Assembly: GCA_046346665.1 (NCBI GenBank)
Contig: JAXMHQ010000025.1
Span: forward strand, 1-64,000
Reading direction: 5' to 3'
Source: JAXMHQ01 sp046346665
GTDB lineage: Bacteria; Verrucomicrobiota; Verrucomicrobiia; Limisphaerales; JAXMHQ01
DNA: 64,000 bases
Shown: one piece after another, positions 1 through 9,800 of the stretch
How positions within the stretch are numbered: position 1 is the first letter of the stretch
Layout of the letters: each line of letters begins with the position of its first letter
The notes under the pieces: model-generated
Databases searched by the model: none
What the model saw: only the letters and a program-made list of their open reading frames with translations
Told to the model about the DNA's origin: nothing
Translations under genes and position numbers: made by a program

Positions 1-455
1 CCGTGGACCCGGCCACGGGAACGCTCACCCGCCTGCAGCATCAACCGGTCGGCACCACCCCGCGCCAGTTCGCCATCGATCCGACCGGGCAATGGTGCCT
101 CGTTGCGAACCAGGATTCCAACAACGTGCTGCTGTATTCGATCGATCCCGTGACCGGCCTGCTGACCGTAAAATCGACGGTCCTCACTCTTTCGAAACCG
201 GTGTGCATCCTGCCGTTCTTCATCACCCCGCCGCAGCCCGCCGTGGGAATGTCCGACAACGGGGACGGCACGCTCCAACTAAATCTGCAAAACGCCTTCA
301 GTTCGCTGACGTACGAAGTTCACCGGGCACCGGCCCTGTCCGCCGCGCCGGAGTGGAATCTGCTGGCGACGGGAATTCGGGGGCAGACGAACTTTGTCCT
401 GACCAACGACTGGATCCTGGCGTTTTTCCGCGCGGCGGTCGTGACGAATTATTGA
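1..455 (+). CDS. Lactonase-type seven-bladed propeller protein, C-terminal part (truncated by window start)
   Basis: The reading frame is already open at the window edge, so only the last ~150 residues are present. The segment RQFAIDPTGQWCLVANQ followed by DSNNVLLYSIDPVTG is the blade signature of the YbhE/Pgl lactonase propeller family, in which each blade couples an 'x-P-R-x-F-x-x-D-P-x-G' strand to a 'V-A-N-Q-x-x-x-x-V' strand. The last ~75 residues (from ITPPQPAV) are not propeller-like and resemble the short C-terminal beta modules common on secreted verrucomicrobial proteins. Family members hydrolyse lactones such as 6-phosphogluconolactone, but a secreted homologue with an extra module may do something else. 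The signal peptide and active-site region lie outside the window. Confidence 0.7.
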   Translation, partial: VDPATGTLTRLQHQPVGTTPRQFAIDPTGQWCLVANQDSNNVLLYSIDPVTGLLTVKSTVLTLSKPVCILPFFITPPQPAVGMSDNGDGTLQLNLQNAFSSLTYEVHRAPALSAAPEWNLLATGIRGQTNFVLTNDWILAFFRAAVVTNY

Positions 456-557
456 GGCCGGTGTTTGACGCGAATGAACGCGAATTTTCACCAATTGATT
501 CGTGTTAATTCGTGTCCAGTCGCAATCCGGCCTTTTTAGAGCGGCTCAAGAAATGTC

Positions 558-632
558 GTAGCCGCAAAAGGTAGGGTCGGCGCGCTGCGCCGACCGCGGA
601 CGCCGCAGCGCGGCGTCCCTACCTGCGGCTAC
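558..632. repeat. Nested hairpin repeat (GTAG outer stem, GGTAGGG inner stem)
   Basis: An outer inverted repeat, GTAGCCGCA at 558-566 and TGCGGCTAC at 624-632, encloses an inner pair GGTAGGG / CCCTACC, which in turn encloses two GC-rich hairpins. Similar GGTAGGG...CCCTACC blocks occur at 23016-23065 and 47500-47548. The rest of the gap from 456 to 847 holds no credible gene, only this and the next repeat. Confidence 0.75.
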
Positions 633-686
633 GGTTTATGTTAAACCGCTATAGCCGGAACGATTCAGTTGAAATTCTTTTGGGAT

Positions 687-820
687 AAACGCAGAGGCGC
701 GGAGCACGCAGAGGGCCGCAGAGCAAGGCATCCGGCGAAGGACGTACCAAATGGTGCCCCGAGAAAAGCTGTTGGTCCTCAGCGATTCTCCGCGTCCTCT
801 GCGCCTCTGCGTGAGTTTGA
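687..820. repeat. Inverted-repeat element built from degenerate CGCAGAGG units
   Basis: CGCAGAGGCGC at 690-700 is mirrored by GCGCCTCTGCG at 801-811. Both arms continue as a loose 9-11 base pattern around (A/C)CGCAGAGG. About 100 bases of unrelated sequence lie between the arms. A half-copy of the right arm (CCTCCGCGTGCTCTGCGTC with GAGTTTGAG) occurs near 63316-63350. This suggests a non-coding dispersed element. Confidence 0.6.
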
Positions 821-847
821 GTTCGTTTGAGGTCGGATCTTCCCGTC

Positions 848-3800
848 CTACCGGGCGACGACGCGGTAGAACCGGGCCGGACCGCTGACGGTGTCGGTGA
901 AGGCGAGGAGGGATCCGGTGCCGAGCATGGCGAGGCCCACGTCGGTCCAAATCGGGGTGCTGTCCAGCGCGTTGCGGCTTTGAAGCTGGTAATTCCAGTT
1001 CGCGGCGGACTCGGACTGGATCTGGACGGTGTCGCCGGCGAGATTCACGCCGGTGATCCGGAACGGCGCGGCGACGGGCGCGGATGAGAAGTTTTGCGGA
1101 CTGGTGCCGTTGAGATATTCCGTCTGGTTCGACACTCCGTCGCCGTCCGCGTCGTCGGCTCCCCGGGAATTGTCGGCCGCCGAGCCGGTCGCATGGCCGA
1201 AGTATCCCAGGCGCCACCAATCCGGAATCCCGTCCGTGTCGCTGAAAACGTCGGCAATCTTGCGCACCTGCACGCCCGACACGCGGGCGTTGTCGGCCAC
1301 GGGCGTGAACAGGATCCGGAGCTGTGAATTGGTGACGGCGTTGGTGAACAGGAGGCTGATGGGAATATTCTGTCCGCCGGTTTTCGCGAAAATGTCGTAA
1401 TTCGTCAGCACCTGGCGGCCCTGGATGTAGGTGTTAAACACCCGTTTGCCGGCGGCATTCCAGTAGGTCTCGGCTTCCGTGAGAAGGATTTCGTAGACAC
1501 CTTCGGGGCAGTCGAACTCGTATTGAAATCCGCCGCCGGACGTGCTGTAGCGTTCGCGCTGGTAGAGCGGCTGGGCGGACGAACACACACCGGCGATATT
1601 GTTGGCCACATAGCCATTCGTGCCGCCCAGCCACCCAAAACTGCCGAAAGCGTAGGGCGCATCCGCCCGCCAGACATTGGCCGCGCAATCGGTCACCGCC
1701 GACGGATTCCCGCCGCTGACGCGCTGGAGATAGTCGCCGGGCACGTTGAAAAACGTGACTGCGACGGTGTCGGTTGCCGAAAGATTCCCGCTGCCGTCCG
1801 CGGCCCGGGTGGCGAGTTGGTGGGGCCCGTTCAGAAAATTCGAGCTGTTCAGCGTGTAACTCCAGGAGGTTGTTCCCGACGCCGTCTGCCAGTTGCCACC
1901 ATCGAGTTGAACCTCCACGCGCGCGACAGCGACGTTGTCGGTCGCCGTGCCCGACACGACCAGCGGACCGGAAATGACATCGCCGCTAAGCGGCAGGATG
2001 CGGAGCAGCCCGGGTGGCAGCAGGTCATGAACGCTGAGCGCGGCGGTGGTGAATAGCAGTTCATAGCGTGCGAACAGCGGTTTGCCGGTGGCATCCAGGG
2101 CGGAGGCATCGATGCTGACTGTGACGTTGGTCTTCGCAGGAAGCCCGCCCGCTCCCGGAGTGAACGTGACGGTGTCGAGCGCGGGCGACCACGAGAACGT
2201 GCCCGCGGCAGCGGGCGAGATGCTGAACGCCGCTTGCACGCTGTTCGTGTCCATCGGCCGGCTGAACTGCAGCGTCACCGGCGTCCACGTCGGCACGTTC
2301 GTCGTGCTGTGAACCGGGAAATTCGTCACCACGACCGGGTCGAGCGGCAGCCATTGCGATTGGGCGATGAAAATTTTCGCGCCGGTCGAGGGCACGGAGA
2401 TCGGGGGCGTTTGCGATCCGGCCTGGACGGTGATGACTTCGTTCGTGTCGAGCAGGTTGATCAGCGGGGTTCCCTCCGGGTATTGGACGGTGCGGGAGGG
2501 CAGGGCCTGGGTGGATCCGGCGGTGTTCAGGACCACGAGGATGTCCTGTGCGTTGAGACGGCGCGAGTAGGCGAACAGGCCGGCGCCGCTGGTGCTAAAC
2601 TGGTTGATGTGCGTGCCGAGCGAGAGGGCGGGGTAGAGCCGGCGGAAATTGTTGAGTTGCGCCACCAGCCGGAACAGCCCGTGCGTCATGTTGAAACTGT
2701 CGAGCCCCGCAAAGGCGCTGTCCTTGAATTTCCCCGCGAACATGTCCTCGCGATCGTTCGGATCCGTCGCGCCGTTGAACGCCTGTTCAGTCCCGTAATA
2801 CAGGCACGGAACTCCGCGCGAGGTGTAGAGAAACACCAGCGCCACCGCGAGCCGGTTCGTGGTGCTGCTGTTCAGGAACCGCGCCTGGTCGTGATTGTCG
2901 AGGAACGTCACCAGCCGCATCTGCGCCGCGGGATCGTAATAGCTGCCGAGGTTGGCGTAGTGCGATTCGATCTGGCTCGTGGCGCCGCTGCCGTTGCCGA
3001 ACACGCTGTTGACCATGAAATACAGCGGGTAATCGAGAACCGAATCCAGCGCGAACGCCCCGCCGCCGCGCGTGCCGGTGTAGGATCCGCACAGCGATTC
3101 GTTCGCGTCGTAGACTTCGCCGAACATGAAGAAATTCGGCAGCCCGGCATTCGTCGCCGCAAACTGGTGCACCTGCGGGCACCACGATTGCCAGAACCCG
3201 AGCTCCACGTGCTTCACCGTGTCCACCCGGAACCCGTCAAACCCGGCGTTCTGCACCCAGTAATTGTAAATCGCCGCCATGTTCGACCGGACGTAGGCCG
3301 ATTCGGTGCGAAAATCGTCGAGGCCCGACAGTTCGCCGAGTTGCACCTGGGCCGTCACGCCGTAATCCGCGATGCACCCGTTGTTGTGAAAAAGATTCGT
3401 GAGCTGGTTGTTCGACGAATTGTAGGTGGCGTTGTAGATGTCGAAGGGCGGCGCGTATGTCTTGGATCCCGAATAGCGCAGTCGATAACCCGACGGCGGC
3501 GCGAGGAAGTTGCAGTAGCCCGAGTCGGTGCTGTCGATCAGCGTGGCGCCGTGGTTGCAGACGATGTCGTTGATGACGAGCAAACCCCGGGCGTGCGCCG
3601 CCTGGACGCAGTGCTGAAGGTTCGACAACGTTCCCCAGTGCGGGGCCACCTTGTAAAAATCCCGCGCCGCGTACCCGTGAAATTCACCGTTTCCATTCTG
3701 CACCACCGGCGAAATCCAAACCGCCGTCGCCCCCAGCGCCTTGATGTAATCCAGCTTTTTCTCCAGGCCCGCAAAATCTCCCCCGTGCACCCCCTGGCTC

Positions 3801-3991
3801 GACGTCGCGCTGTAATTGCCCTCGGCGTTGTTGTTCGACGCGTCCCCGTCGTAATACCGGTCGGTGATCACCTGGTAAATGCTCTGGACTTGCCAAAAAC
3901 CGTTGGAGACGGATTGTCCGGCGGCCGGGAGAACCGGTGCGGCCAGGAACAGCGCGGCGAGGCCGGCAACTCGGTGGAAGGTTTTCATCAT
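848..3991 (-). CDS. Secreted GH13 alpha-amylase with Ig-like, malectin-like and calcium-binding tail modules
   Basis: About 1047 residues. The start at 3991 is chosen because it begins a clear signal peptide (MMKTFHRVAGLAALFLAAP, cleaved near AAGQS); longer in-frame starts add low-complexity sequence. The (beta/alpha)8 domain follows with all four GH13 regions: I NDIVCNHG (~140), II GFRVDTVKH with the nucleophile Asp (~252-260), III FGEVYD with the acid/base Glu (~290), IV FLDNHD (~360). After a C-terminal beta domain come a Big_5-like domain (FSRPMDTNSVQAAFSISP), an Ig-like domain (SGTATDNVAVARVEVQLDG), a malectin-like domain (YEILLTEAETYWNAAGKRVF) and a DTDGIPDWWRLGYFG / DADGDGVSNQTEY tail. 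The likely role is extracellular starch or glycogen hydrolysis. It is transcribed divergently from the phosphopantetheinyl transferase. Confidence 0.9.
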   Translation of the reverse strand: MMKTFHRVAGLAALFLAAPVLPAAGQSVSNGFWQVQSIYQVITDRYYDGDASNNNAEGNYSATSSQGVHGGDFAGLEKKLDYIKALGATAVWISPVVQNGNGEFHGYAARDFYKVAPHWGTLSNLQHCVQAAHARGLLVINDIVCNHGATLIDSTDSGYCNFLAPPSGYRLRYSGSKTYAPPFDIYNATYNSSNNQLTNLFHNNGCIADYGVTAQVQLGELSGLDDFRTESAYVRSNMAAIYNYWVQNAGFDGFRVDTVKHVELGFWQSWCPQVHQFAATNAGLPNFFMFGEVYDANESLCGSYTGTRGGGAFALDSVLDYPLYFMVNSVFGNGSGATSQIESHYANLGSYYDPAAQMRLVTFLDNHDQARFLNSSTTNRLAVALVFLYTSRGVPCLYYGTEQAFNGATDPNDREDMFAGKFKDSAFAGLDSFNMTHGLFRLVAQLNNFRRLYPALSLGTHINQFSTSGAGLFAYSRRLNAQDILVVLNTAGSTQALPSRTVQYPEGTPLINLLDTNEVITVQAGSQTPPISVPSTGAKIFIAQSQWLPLDPVVVTNFPVHSTTNVPTWTPVTLQFSRPMDTNSVQAAFSISPAAAGTFSWSPALDTVTFTPGAGGLPAKTNVTVSIDASALDATGKPLFARYELLFTTAALSVHDLLPPGLLRILPLSGDVISGPLVVSGTATDNVAVARVEVQLDGGNWQTASGTTSWSYTLNSSNFLNGPHQLATRAADGSGNLSATDTVAVTFFNVPGDYLQRVSGGNPSAVTDCAANVWRADAPYAFGSFGWLGGTNGYVANNIAGVCSSAQPLYQRERYSTSGGGFQYEFDCPEGVYEILLTEAETYWNAAGKRVFNTYIQGRQVLTNYDIFAKTGGQNIPISLLFTNAVTNSQLRILFTPVADNARVSGVQVRKIADVFSDTDGIPDWWRLGYFGHATGSAADNSRGADDADGDGVSNQTEYLNGTSPQNFSSAPVAAPFRITGVNLAGDTVQIQSESAANWNYQLQSRNALDSTPIWTDVGLAMLGTGSLLAFTDTVSGPARFYRVVAR

Positions 3992-4272
3992 GCCACTATG
4001 ACAGATTTCGGCCCGCCGGAAAAACGCATGTTTGTGCTGTATGAGAACATCCCCGATGCCGACTTGGGGTGAACACCCGGCGGCCCGCGCGGGACCGCGG
4101 CCGGGTTCCTCCGCTGCCGTTCGAGTCAGAACTCGTTCAAATGAACCAAACCACCCCCGGCCCGGCGGCCGACAGAAACAAATGCTGACAAAAACAAATT
4201 GCGCCCGGCAGTGCATCCCGGAATGATGACCGGGCTTTTTCCGCGACGGCGACGCCTTCCGGGAAACCGCGC

Positions 4273-5010
4273 ATGACAAACCAATCGAGCCTGTGGAACC
4301 CCGCCCCCCCCGATCTCCGGGCACTCGCCCCCGGCGTGCACGTCTTCCGGTTCGATCTCGAGCCGTCCCCCGAACGACTCCAGTCGCTCGCTTCAACCCT
4401 TGCCGATGATGAATGGCGCCGGGCGCGGCGATTTCATTTCGGGCGCGACCGAGACCGGTTCGTGGCGGCGCGCGGACAATTGCGCGAAATTCTCGCCGCC
4501 CGCCTTCGCCGCCCCGCGGCCAGCATCGAGCTCGCCTACGGCCGGTTCGGCAAACCTTCCCTCGCGGGAATCGAATCCGCCCCGGCCGACCGGCAGGTGC
4601 ATTTCAACCTCGCCCACTCGGACGCGCGCGCCCTCGTCGCCTTGTCCCACCGCCCCGTCGGCGTTGACATCGAACGGAAACGGCCGCTTGCCGAGATGGA
4701 CCAGATCGCCGCGCGGTTTTTTGCGCCTAATGAAAATGCGCGATTGCAGTCGCGCCCCGTGGAATCGCGGCCCGAGGCGTTCTTTGATCTCTGGACGCGC
4801 AAGGAAGCCTGGGTGAAAGCGAACGGCTGGAGCCTGGCGGAAGGCATGAACCAGGTGGAACTTCCCCAAAACCCGGACCCCGCATCTGCGGCGCCGTCAT
4901 CGCGCGCCCCGGCCTGGCGCATCGAACCGCTGCAACCGGGAGACGATTACGCGGGCGCCGTCGCGTTTCTCCCCGGCAGCGAACCCGTGCGCTGCTGGGA
5001 ATGGACGTAG
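4273..5010 (+). CDS. 4'-phosphopantetheinyl transferase, Sfp type
   Basis: 245 residues, the usual size for the Sfp/Gsp/HetI class, which transfers the phosphopantetheine arm of CoA to a serine on carrier proteins. Visible family motifs are the acidic magnesium-binding GVDIE (~130) and WTRKEAWVKA (~173-182), preceded by FNLAHSDARALVAL, which corresponds to the conserved 'F-N-x-S-H' strand. The N-terminal half carries the pseudo-duplicated domain (RRARRFHFGRDRDRFVAARG). No carrier protein, PKS or NRPS gene is nearby, so the acceptor cannot be named. It faces the amylase gene across a 281 bp divergent intergenic region. Confidence 0.9.
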   Translation: MTNQSSLWNPAPPDLRALAPGVHVFRFDLEPSPERLQSLASTLADDEWRRARRFHFGRDRDRFVAARGQLREILAARLRRPAASIELAYGRFGKPSLAGIESAPADRQVHFNLAHSDARALVALSHRPVGVDIERKRPLAEMDQIAARFFAPNENARLQSRPVESRPEAFFDLWTRKEAWVKANGWSLAEGMNQVELPQNPDPASAAPSSRAPAWRIEPLQPGDDYAGAVAFLPGSEPVRCWEWT

Positions 5011-5082
5011 CCAGTGCGGAATGCGGATTGCGGAATGTGGAATCCTCGTACTCAATCCAGCGGGATTGACGAACTCCAGATT

Positions 5083-5775
5083 TCACCCGGCAATTCGCCC
5101 ACCCGCTTCTTCCCCCCGCCGCTGCCCGTCCCCCGCCGTGCCCGATTGAAAAGCGAGCCGGGCGCGGGTTTCGATCATTTGCTTCACCCCGGCATAATCC
5201 TTCTCGCCCGGAACACCCGCCAGCAGCAGGTCCGCCCACCGCGCCTGCGGCGCGACATGCTCGCCGTGCATCGGGGCCACGCACGAACGGAATTGTTCGT
5301 GAACCGATTCCGCGGTTCGCCCGCGCTCCGCCGTGTCCCGCGCCAGGCGCCGCTCCAGCCGCAGCGATTCGTCGCACTCGAGGAATATGCCCAGATTAAA
5401 CAGCGGCCGGATGTGCGGATGGACCAGCGGCCAGAGGCCGTCCACCAGCACCAGCGGCGCCGGCCGCCACAACCGCTTCCGGCCGGTGCGCGTGTGCGTC
5501 GCGAAATCATAACACGGCAGCCACACCGGCTCGCCCGACTTCGCCCGCCGCAGCACCGATTCGAACAGCTCGCAGTCCAGCGCGTCCGGCCGGTCGAAAT
5601 TATTCCGCTCCCGCACCTCCGGCGGCAGCGATGACAGGTCCAGGTAAAAATCATCCATCGACAGCCGCGCCGCGAACGGCGCGAAATCCCGCCACAACCG
5701 GTCCGCCAGCCACGTCTTGCCGGAACCGCTGCCGCCCGTGATGGCGACCAGGCAGGGTGGATTTCGTGGATTCAT
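5083..5775 (-). CDS. Uridine kinase-like P-loop NTPase
   Basis: 230 residues from the ATG at 5775. A longer upstream ORF in this frame is non-homologous translation over a degraded gene, so it is excluded. The Walker A motif GGSGSGKT lies at residues ~14-21, followed by LSMDDFYLDLSSLP (the uridine kinase/phosphoribulokinase 'D-D-F-Y' motif) and NFDRPDALD, where substrate-binding residues sit in uridine kinases. PLVLVDGLWPL matches the 'E-G-x' strand with Asp in place of Glu, and LERRLARDTAERGRT resembles the LID helix. The likely activity is phosphorylation of uridine/cytidine or a related small substrate. The substituted strand motif leaves the substrate open. Confidence 0.75.
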   Translation of the reverse strand: MNPRNPPCLVAITGGSGSGKTWLADRLWRDFAPFAARLSMDDFYLDLSSLPPEVRERNNFDRPDALDCELFESVLRRAKSGEPVWLPCYDFATHTRTGRKRLWRPAPLVLVDGLWPLVHPHIRPLFNLGIFLECDESLRLERRLARDTAERGRTAESVHEQFRSCVAPMHGEHVAPQARWADLLLAGVPGEKDYAGVKQMIETRARLAFQSGTAGDGQRRGEEAGGRIAG

Positions 5776-5809
5776 GCTTCGCGCATCTTCGCCCGGCAAC
5801 TCACCCTTT

Positions 5810-6268
5810 TCAAGAAGGCAAACCCGCCCGGTCACGACACAAACTTGCGCCGCAGGGGAACACGAACAACGGCAGCGCGGGACGATGACAGGTTCGCTGC
5901 GTCGGTGTGTTGTAACGATAGCTACACATGCAGTATGGATCGTGATCTTGAACCATCCGCACCACCGGCGCACCCGAATCCACGAACCGCTCCAGAACCG
6001 CCAGATCCGAAATCTCGTGAAGCTACACCGCCTCCGGCCCGAAACACGCAATGGCATCGTCCACACCGCCGTGCGCAGGGCAGGGAAACCGCCGCGAAAA
6101 CGGCCCCAGCCAGCCTTCAACATCGCGGCGGGTCGATGGACCCTGCAACAGCCCGAGCTCATGCCCGCGCCGCTGCAGTTCACCCGCAGTCGCCAGGATG
6201 TTCGACTCCGCCCCGCCAAAAGCGCCGGATCGATCGTGTACGAACAAAATTCGCACGGACCGAGCCAA
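5810..6268 (-). pseudogene. Glycosyltransferase (GT4-like N-terminus) remnant with internal stop
   Basis: Reading from 6268 gives MARSVRILFVHDRSGAFGGA, then ESNILATAGELQRRGHELGL, the N-terminal Rossmann strand and glycine-rich loop of GT-B glycosyltransferases. The frame runs to CFGPEAV and meets a TAG stop near 6025. It then continues as LHEISDLAVLERFVDSGAPV and VRMVQDHDPYCM to a TGA at 5810-5812. 'VRMVQDHD' followed by a Cys-rich stretch is typical of the middle of these enzymes, so the two pieces were once one gene. The C-terminal nucleotide-sugar domain is missing and the uridine kinase gene begins 35 bp beyond. This appears to be a truncated, decaying gene. Confidence 0.7.
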
Positions 6269-6337
6269 GATACCTCCCCGCTCGCCCGGGGACAGTAGGT
6301 GAAGACCCGAAATTCCGCGATCTCACGATCGTGACGG

Positions 6338-6361
6338 GTAGCCGCCAACGTGAGTTGGCGG
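6338..6361 (+). repeat. GTAG-headed REP-like hairpin, copy 1
   Basis: A GTAG tetranucleotide is followed by the perfect stem CCGCCAAC / GTTGGCGG with a GTGA loop. The same element occurs at 6751-6774 (minus orientation) and 44927-44950. Related stems are listed elsewhere in this table. Confidence 0.75.
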
Positions 6362-6405
6362 ATCCCTCATTGACGCGACGTGGAACCCGCTAAACCCCGT
6401 CAGCT

Positions 6406-6474
6406 CCCCAAATGTTGAATGTCTAGATGTGACACCGGGTCCCGGTGTCACATCTAGACATTCAACATTTGGGG
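6406..6474. repeat. Perfect 34-bp inverted repeat (69-bp palindrome)
   Basis: The arm 6406-6439 (begins CCCCAAATGTTGAATG, ends GACACCGGG) is the exact reverse complement of 6441-6474, with a single T between. No T-run follows, so it is not a standard intrinsic terminator. It lies in the 577 bp gap between the glycosyltransferase remnant and the giant gene, which holds no other gene. Confidence 0.9.
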
Positions 6475-6750
6475 CAATGGTGGGAGTTTGAATACCCTCG
6501 GGAACCGGAAATTTCCCGGGTGTAATCGAGGCAATTGGCGATAATTTGCATCGAATCACATTTTTGTGTTGACCTTGTTAGGATCTGGATCTAAAACCGT
6601 CGCAGGTTAGGTCATGACAGGTTAGCAACTGCAGGGATGCAGTGCCGTGACCCGGGCTTGTTCAGGACGGAGCGACACCCCACTTCCCCCCGCGATGCCA
6701 TGATGGCGTCGATGGTTGCCGATTTGCGTCGGTGGCTGTGATGGGAAGTT

Positions 6751-6774
6751 CCGCCAACTCACGTTGGCGGCTAC
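6751..6774 (-). repeat. GTAG-headed REP-like hairpin, copy 2
   Basis: On the minus strand: GTAG, stem CCGCCAAC / GTTGGCGG, loop GTGA, identical to 6338-6361. It lies ~70 bp before the chosen start of the giant gene. This argues against the longer start at 6732, whose first residues would be repeat-derived. Confidence 0.75.
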
Positions 6775-6845
6775 GAAGGCCATGCGGCTACGGGGCGGCT
6801 GGCCGAGGTCAGGGACCGGGACTGGTGTTCAACCAACAGGGCGAC

Positions 6846-9800
6846 ATGAATGGGATTCCAAGGGCGTTTGTTGTTTCGATTCTCACAGCTGTTTCCATCG
6901 CATTTCACACGCCCGCCGCGCGCGGGCAGACGAACCTGGCCGTCATTGTTCGTCACGCACCGGGCCTCATCGGCGACGGCCGCATCGAGGGCAGCCTCCA
7001 ACAGTTGTTGCCCGAGGAAACCGCCCTGGGCGGCGGGTTCACGCTGACGGGCGACTTGCTTCTGCCAGGAACACCATCGCTGCGAATCAACGGCCGCCCG
7101 GAATTGGGCGGCGTTCGATCCGGCCCCGGTCCGGCGTCGCCGGGCGGCTACGGGCTGACCTTGAACGGGAATTGTTCGATCAACGGGATTCAGACGAGGA
7201 CGGCTCCGGGCGGACTGACGCCGGTGCCGCAACCGGGTCGATGCGCGGGATACCGGCGCGTGGTGTTTGACGGGCACAGCGGATCGCTGGGCGACCCCGC
7301 GACGGTGCGCGACGTTTATGTTCAATCGGGCGGCGGGCCGGTGTCGCTGCCGCCGGGGCGCTACGGGTCGCTGCATTCGGACGGGCAACGCGGGTTTGTG
7401 CTCGGCGTGGCGGGATCGATCGACCCGGCGCTCTACGAGGTGCAATCGCTGGAGTTGAACGGGCCGGGTGGACTGGAGGTAGTCGGGCCGGTGATATTGA
7501 TTTTGGCGAGTGGATTTGAGGCGAACGGCTGCGTGGGATCGAGGGATCACCCGGAATGGCTGCAGGTGCAGGTGGCGATGGGTGGGGTGACGCTGAATGG
7601 CGGGTGTTCGTTTTATGGCGGAGTGAGTGCGCCATCGGGCACGGTGAATTTGTGCGGGCACAGTGAACTCTGCGGCTGGGCCCGGTGCGACCGGCTGATC
7701 ATGCACGGCGGCTGCGTGATCCGATGTCATGGCGCCGCGAACGCCGCGCCGATCGCGCTCGCGCAGTCGGTGGCGGGACCGGAGGACACACCGTTGCCGA
7801 TCCGATTGACGGGAACGGACCGGGAGGGCGCGGCGCTGAAATATGCGATATTGAGTTCGCCGGCGCACGGGAGTTTGAGCGGCACGGCGCCGGAGGTGGT
7901 GTATTTGCCGGCGAAGGATTTCAACGGGACGGATGGGTTCACGTTCAAGGTGAACGACGGGCGGGTGGATTCCGCGCCGGCGGCGGTGTCGATCCGGGTG
8001 ACACCGGTGAACGATGCGCCGGTGGCGCTCGGCCAGTCGCTGAGCACACCGGAGGACACGGGGATGGAGATTCAACTGTCGGGAACGGATGCGGATGGGG
8101 ATGGGCTCAGCGTGAGGGTAACGAAGTGGCCGGAGCATGGGGTGCTGAGTGAAGTGACGGCTCGACGGAGTCTCGCCCCACCGGAAGGAGATGAATGGGC
8201 TCGACGGAGTCTCGCCCCACCGGATGGAGATGAATGGGCTCGACGGAGTTTCGCCCCGCCTTGTTCGGCCTCACGGCGGAGTGTTTGGTGGTATTGGCCG
8301 GATACGAATTATGACGGGGAGGATCTGATTGAGTTTGTGGTGAATGACGCGCAGGTGGATTCGGCGCCGGCGCAGGTGAGGATCCAGGTGACGGCGGTGG
8401 ATGATGCGCCGGTGGCGAGTTCGCAATCGTTGACGACGGACGAGGATGCGCCGGTGGCCATTGTGTTGCAGGCGCTGGATGTGGAGGGGGATGGGTTGGA
8501 CTACGAGATCGTGCAGGGACCGAGGCATGGGGTGTTGATTGATGACAAGGGGGAGGATGTTTGGGCTCGACAGAGTCTCGCCCCACCGGATGGAGATGAA
8601 TGGGCTCCACGGAGTCTCGCCCCACCTTGTCTGTGGTATCAGCCGGGGACGAATTATTTCGGGTCGGACAGTTTTGTATTTGTGGCGTGGGATGGGTGGA
8701 TGGAATCGGAGCCGGCGACGGTGACGGTGAACATTCTTCCGGTGAACGATGCGCCGGTGGTGCTGGCGCAGGTGATTGAGCTTCGCGAAGACACGGCGAC
8801 GAACCTGGTGTTGACGGGGACGGACGTTGAGGGCGACACGCTGGCGTTTCGGGTGACGCGGCTGCCGTTGCACGGCACGTTGAGCGGCGAGCCGCCGGCG
8901 CTGGTGTATTCGCCGGCGCAGGATTTTGCGGGCACAGACACGTTTGAATTCGAGGCACTGGATCCGCAGACAAATTCGTTTCCCGCGACGGTGACGATCG
9001 TGGTGGAAGCCGTGAATGATCCGCCCAGGCTTATTGTGCCCGCGGCGCAATCGGTGACGGCTGGGGCGGCGCTGGAGTTCGGAAATTCCATCTCGATCGC
9101 GGACCCGGATGCCGCGTCGGGATCGATGCAATTAAACCTGGCGGTGACGAACGGGGTTTTGGAATTTGAATCGCCGGCCAGTGCGGCGGGAATGTCGGGT
9201 GTTGGCAGCAGCCGGGAATTATCGGGTGATTTGTTGAGTTTGAACGCGGCGCTGTCGGGGTTGCGTTACCGGCCTGCCGCAGGATTCAGCGGCAGCGACA
9301 CGCTGGTGGTGACGGTGAGCGACCTGGGCAACACGGGGCTGGGCGGGGCATTAATGGACACGCAGGCGGTGGCAATCCAGGTGACGCGGTTGCCGGTTGC
9401 GCCCACGCTGGAAATCACGCGGCCCGTGCCGGGCCAGGAATTCGGCGCCGGACAAGGCATTTTCATTTCGCTCGACATGGCGGATCGCGATGCGCTGGTG
9501 GAAAGGGTCCGGCTGATGGCGGACGGGGTCGCACTGGCGGAGTTTTCGGGGGCTCCTTTTGAGTTTGAGTGGACGAACGCGGCGCCCGGCGTGCATCAAC
9601 TCGGGGCTGAAGCGGATGAATTGGACGGCGGCACGGTGACCGCGCAGACGGTGCCGATCGTGGTGAGAACGGAGGATGCAGGGGGCGTGGCAGGCGGGGG
9701 AGATTCGGAGTTCCGGCCGCCGGTGCGGTCGTCGCGCGGGTCGGATTTCTGGCTGATGTTTTTGCCGAACATGCAGTTTCCGGGCGAGGTGGCGTACGTC

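Noticed and set aside
2234..4072. 612-residue open frame on the + strand opposite the amylase gene
   Set aside because: Shadow of the minus-strand gene: Arg/Val/Gly/Glu-rich composition, no motifs, while the minus strand encodes a complete GH13 enzyme.
3992..4396. N-terminal extension of the amylase
   Set aside because: Low-complexity Arg/Gly-rich translation over the divergent promoter region; the signal peptide starts at 3991.
4273..5010. Phosphopantetheinyl transferase as a sign of a PKS/NRPS cluster
   Set aside because: No carrier protein, ketosynthase, adenylation cluster or tailoring gene within the window.
6732..6845. Upstream start for the giant protein
   Set aside because: The extra 38 residues are encoded by a REP-like hairpin and flanking sequence; the signal peptide begins at 6846.
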